Positions 61,660 through 64,000 of a DNA stretch of 64,000 nucleotides are shown here, piece after piece (positions within the stretch are counted from its first letter, which is position 1; every line of letters begins with the position of its first letter). Made by a program: the position numbers and the translations under genes. Source of the stretch: Gammaproteobacteria bacterium (GTDB taxonomy: Bacteria > Pseudomonadota > Gammaproteobacteria > Thiotrichales > Thiotrichaceae); NCBI GenBank assembly GCA_018822845.1, contig JAHJJD010000085.1, positions 79,048 through 143,047 of the forward strand, in the 5' to 3' direction. The notes under the pieces were generated by a model. That model was not told the origin of the DNA, did not search any database, and was given only the letters and a program-made list of their open reading frames with translations.

Positions 61660-64000
61660 TTACGGTTGCTCTTCCATGGTTAGTTGCTCTTCCACGGTTT
61701 CCGCTTCGACCAATGCCGTAAACGTCAGCTTACCATCCGCCACATCCACCGTGATCGTATCCCCCGGCATGAATTTGCCGCTGAGGATTTGCTGTGCCAG
61801 CGGGTTTTCCACCTGTTGCTGAATAGCGCGTTTGAGCGGACGTGCACCGTAAACCGGGTCGAAACCGGCATCTGCCAGCAGGTCGAGCGCCGCTTCGGTA
61901 AGGCTGATACCGAGTTCGCGCGCCGCCAACCTGTTGCGCAGGTTGTTAAGCTGGATGTCGGCAATCTGGCGGATTTCAGCGCGGTCAAGCGGATGGAACA
62001 CCACCGTTTCGTCGATACGGTTAATGAATTCAGGGCGGAAATGCGTGCCGACCACCTCCATCACCGCTGCTTTCATCCGCTCGTAGTTTTCCTCACCCGC
62101 CATTTCCTGGATCAGGTGTGAACCGAGATTGGAAGTCATGATGATGACGGTGTTGCGGAAATCGACGGTGCGTCCCTGCCCGTCAGTCAGGCGGCCATCG
62201 TCCAGCACTTGCAGCAGCACGTTGAACACATCGGCATGCGCCTTTTCCACCTCGTCCAGCAGGATCACGGAGTACGGGCGACGGCGTACTGCTTCGGTCA
62301 GGTAACCGCCTTCCTCATAGCCGACATAGCCCGGAGGCGCACCGATCAGGCGGGCGACGGAGTGCTTTTCCATGAATTCGGACATGTCGATGCGCACCAT
62401 AGCGTCGTCGGTGTCGAACAGGAATTTCGCCAGCGCCTTGGTGAGTTCGGTCTTGCCCACCCCGGTCGGGCCTAGGAACAGGAACGAGCCACTCGGGCGG
62501 TTGGGGTCGGAAAGCCCGGCACGGGCGCGGCGAATGGCGTTGGAAACCGCTTCGACCGCTTCCACCTGCCCGATCACGCGCTTACGCAGCACGTCTTCCA
62601 TGTGCAGCAGCTTGTCCTTTTCGGATTCGAGCATTTTGCTGACCGGGATGCCCGTCCAACGCGACACGATGTCGGCAATTTCGTCTTCCGTGACCTTGTT
62701 TTTCAGCAGCCTGGTTTCCTGCGCGCCACTGGCAGCAGCATCAGCCTGGGCAAGCTGTTGTTCCAGTTCGGGGATTTTGCCGTATTGCAGTTCTGCCATG
62801 CGTTGCAGGTTGCCTGCACGTTTGGCAGTGTCGAATTCCAGCCGGGCCTGGTCGAGGGCTTCCTTGATGTGGGTGGCACCTTGTAAGGCGGCTTTTTCAC
62901 CTTTCCAGATTTCTTCAAGGTCGGCGAATTCACGTTCCAGCTTGTCGATTTCGGCCTGCAAATCCAATAGCCGCTTTTTGGAAGCTTCGTCAGATTCCTT
63001 TTTCAGCGCTTCACGCTCGATTTTGAGCTGAATCAGGCGGCGTTCCAGCTTGTCGAGTGCTTCCGGTTTGGAGTCAATTTCCAGACGGATGCGGGATGCG
63101 GCTTCGTCAATCAGATCAATGGCTTTGTCCGGCAACTGGCGGTCTGCAATGTAACGGTGTGAAAGCGTGGCGGCAGCGACCAGCGCAGGGTCGGTGATGT
63201 CTACACCGTGGTGCACTTCGTACTTTTCCTGCAAGCCACGCAGGATGGCAATGGTGTCTTCCACGCTCGGTTCATCGACCAGCACTTTCTGGAAGCGGCG
63301 TTCGAGCGCGGCGTCCTTTTCGATGTACTGGCGGTATTCATCCAGCGTGGTCGCGCCTACGCAGTGCAGTTCGCCGCGTGCCAGCGCGGGCTTGAGCATG
63401 TTACCAGCATCCATCGCGCCTTCGGCCTTACCGGCACCGACCATGGTGTGCAACTCGTCGATGAACAGGATGATATTGCCTTCGGCTTTGGCGATGTCGT
63501 TGAGCACGGCTTTGAGGCGTTCCTCAAAGTCGCCCCGGTATTTGCTGCCTGCCAGCAGTGCGCCGAGATCAAGCGACAGCAGGCGTTTACCTTTCATGCC
63601 TTCGGAAACTTCGCCATTGACAATGCGTTGCGCCAGACCTTCGACCAGCGCGGTTTTGCCTACGCCGGGTTCGCCGATCAGCACAGGGTTGTTTTTGGTG
63701 CGGCGTTGCAGGATTTGCACCATGCGGCGGATTTCTTCGTCGCGCCCGATGATGGGGTCAATTTTGCCCTGCTCGGCACGTTCGGTGAGGTCGATGGTGT
63801 ATTTTTCCAGTGCCTGGCGCTGCTCTTCTGCATTCGGATCGTTGACGGTTTGACCGCCACGCATTCCTTCGATGGCTTTTTCGACAGCGGCAATCATGGC
63901 TCCGCTTTCGCGCAGGACGTTACCGAACGGGCCTTTATCTTCCAGCGCCGCCAGCACGAACAATTCGGAGGAAATGTACTGGTCATTGCGTTTCTGCGCG
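61660..64000 (-). CDS. clpB: ATP-dependent chaperone ClpB, N-terminus beyond window
   Basis: Frame is open to base 64000 ([22 protein letters not shown]...); [33 protein letters not shown], two AAA modules and the middle coiled coil. Confidence 0.97.
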   Translation of the reverse strand, partial: AQKRNDQYISSELFVLAALEDKGPFGNVLRESGAMIAAVEKAIEGMRGGQTVNDPNAEEQRQALEKYTIDLTERAEQGKIDPIIGRDEEIRRMVQILQRRTKNNPVLIGEPGVGKTALVEGLAQRIVNGEVSEGMKGKRLLSLDLGALLAGSKYRGDFEERLKAVLNDIAKAEGNIILFIDELHTMVGAGKAEGAMDAGNMLKPALARGELHCVGATTLDEYRQYIEKDAALERRFQKVLVDEPSVEDTIAILRGLQEKYEVHHGVDITDPALVAAATLSHRYIADRQLPDKAIDLIDEAASRIRLEIDSKPEALDKLERRLIQLKIEREALKKESDEASKKRLLDLQAEIDKLEREFADLEEIWKGEKAALQGATHIKEALDQARLEFDTAKRAGNLQRMAELQYGKIPELEQQLAQADAAASGAQETRLLKNKVTEDEIADIVSRWTGIPVSKMLESEKDKLLHMEDVLRKRVIGQVEAVEAVSNAIRRARAGLSDPNRPSGSFLFLGPTGVGKTELTKALAKFLFDTDDAMVRIDMSEFMEKHSVARLIGAPPGYVGYEEGGYLTEAVRRRPYSVILLDEVEKAHADVFNVLLQVLDDGRLTDGQGRTVDFRNTVIIMTSNLGSHLIQEMAGEENYERMKAAVMEVVGTHFRPEFINRIDETVVFHPLDRAEIRQIADIQLNNLRNRLAARELGISLTEAALDLLADAGFDPVYGARPLKRAIQQQVENPLAQQILSGKFMPGDTITVDVADGKLTFTALVEAETVEEQLTMEEQP

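Overview
The window looks like a chromosomal segment from a gammaproteobacterium. Gene content suggests a chemolithoautotrophic sulfur oxidiser of the Thiothrix type, but that is inference. Main blocks, left to right: (1) NADAR-domain gene fragment, arsenic operon (arsR-arsC-ACR3-arsI-like), an ACP/acyl-AMP ligase/acyltransferase fusion, ChrA and TauE/SafE transporters. (2) A defence-type region (8.9-19.4 kb) with toxin-antitoxin-like genes and a type I R-M operon hsdM-hsdR-hsdS. Immediately downstream in the same operon is a DinG/XPD-like helicase fused to a putative PD-(D/E)XK nuclease. hsdR carries two in-frame palindromic repeat insertions, and a third palindrome lies between hsdM and hsdR. 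(3) A sigma54 two-component system divergent from a SulP transporter/beta-carbonic anhydrase operon that has a near-consensus -24/-12 promoter. (4) An intergenic array of three related sRNA/terminator-like units, followed by three secreted proteins sharing a domain. One is a 3396-aa giant with RCC1 repeats apparently inserted inside an Ig-like domain and a long Asp-rich TSP3-like Ca-binding repeat region. Two tandem TPR regulator paralogues follow. (5) prfC, then an AT-rich island (46.4-55.4 kb) of two convergent operons: radical SAM, reductase, flavin reductase and PIG-L on one side; Nudix-like, 688-aa orphan, HAD and AEC-like transporter on the other. (6) A FitAB/VapBC-type TA module with a 16-bp perfect palindrome, a harpin-like Gly-rich protein, HtrA protease, TerC, SASA esterase, GlsB, and clpB truncated at the window edge. 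No rRNA, tRNA, transposase or CRISPR array was recognised. All family calls come from reading motifs by eye; no database search was run.
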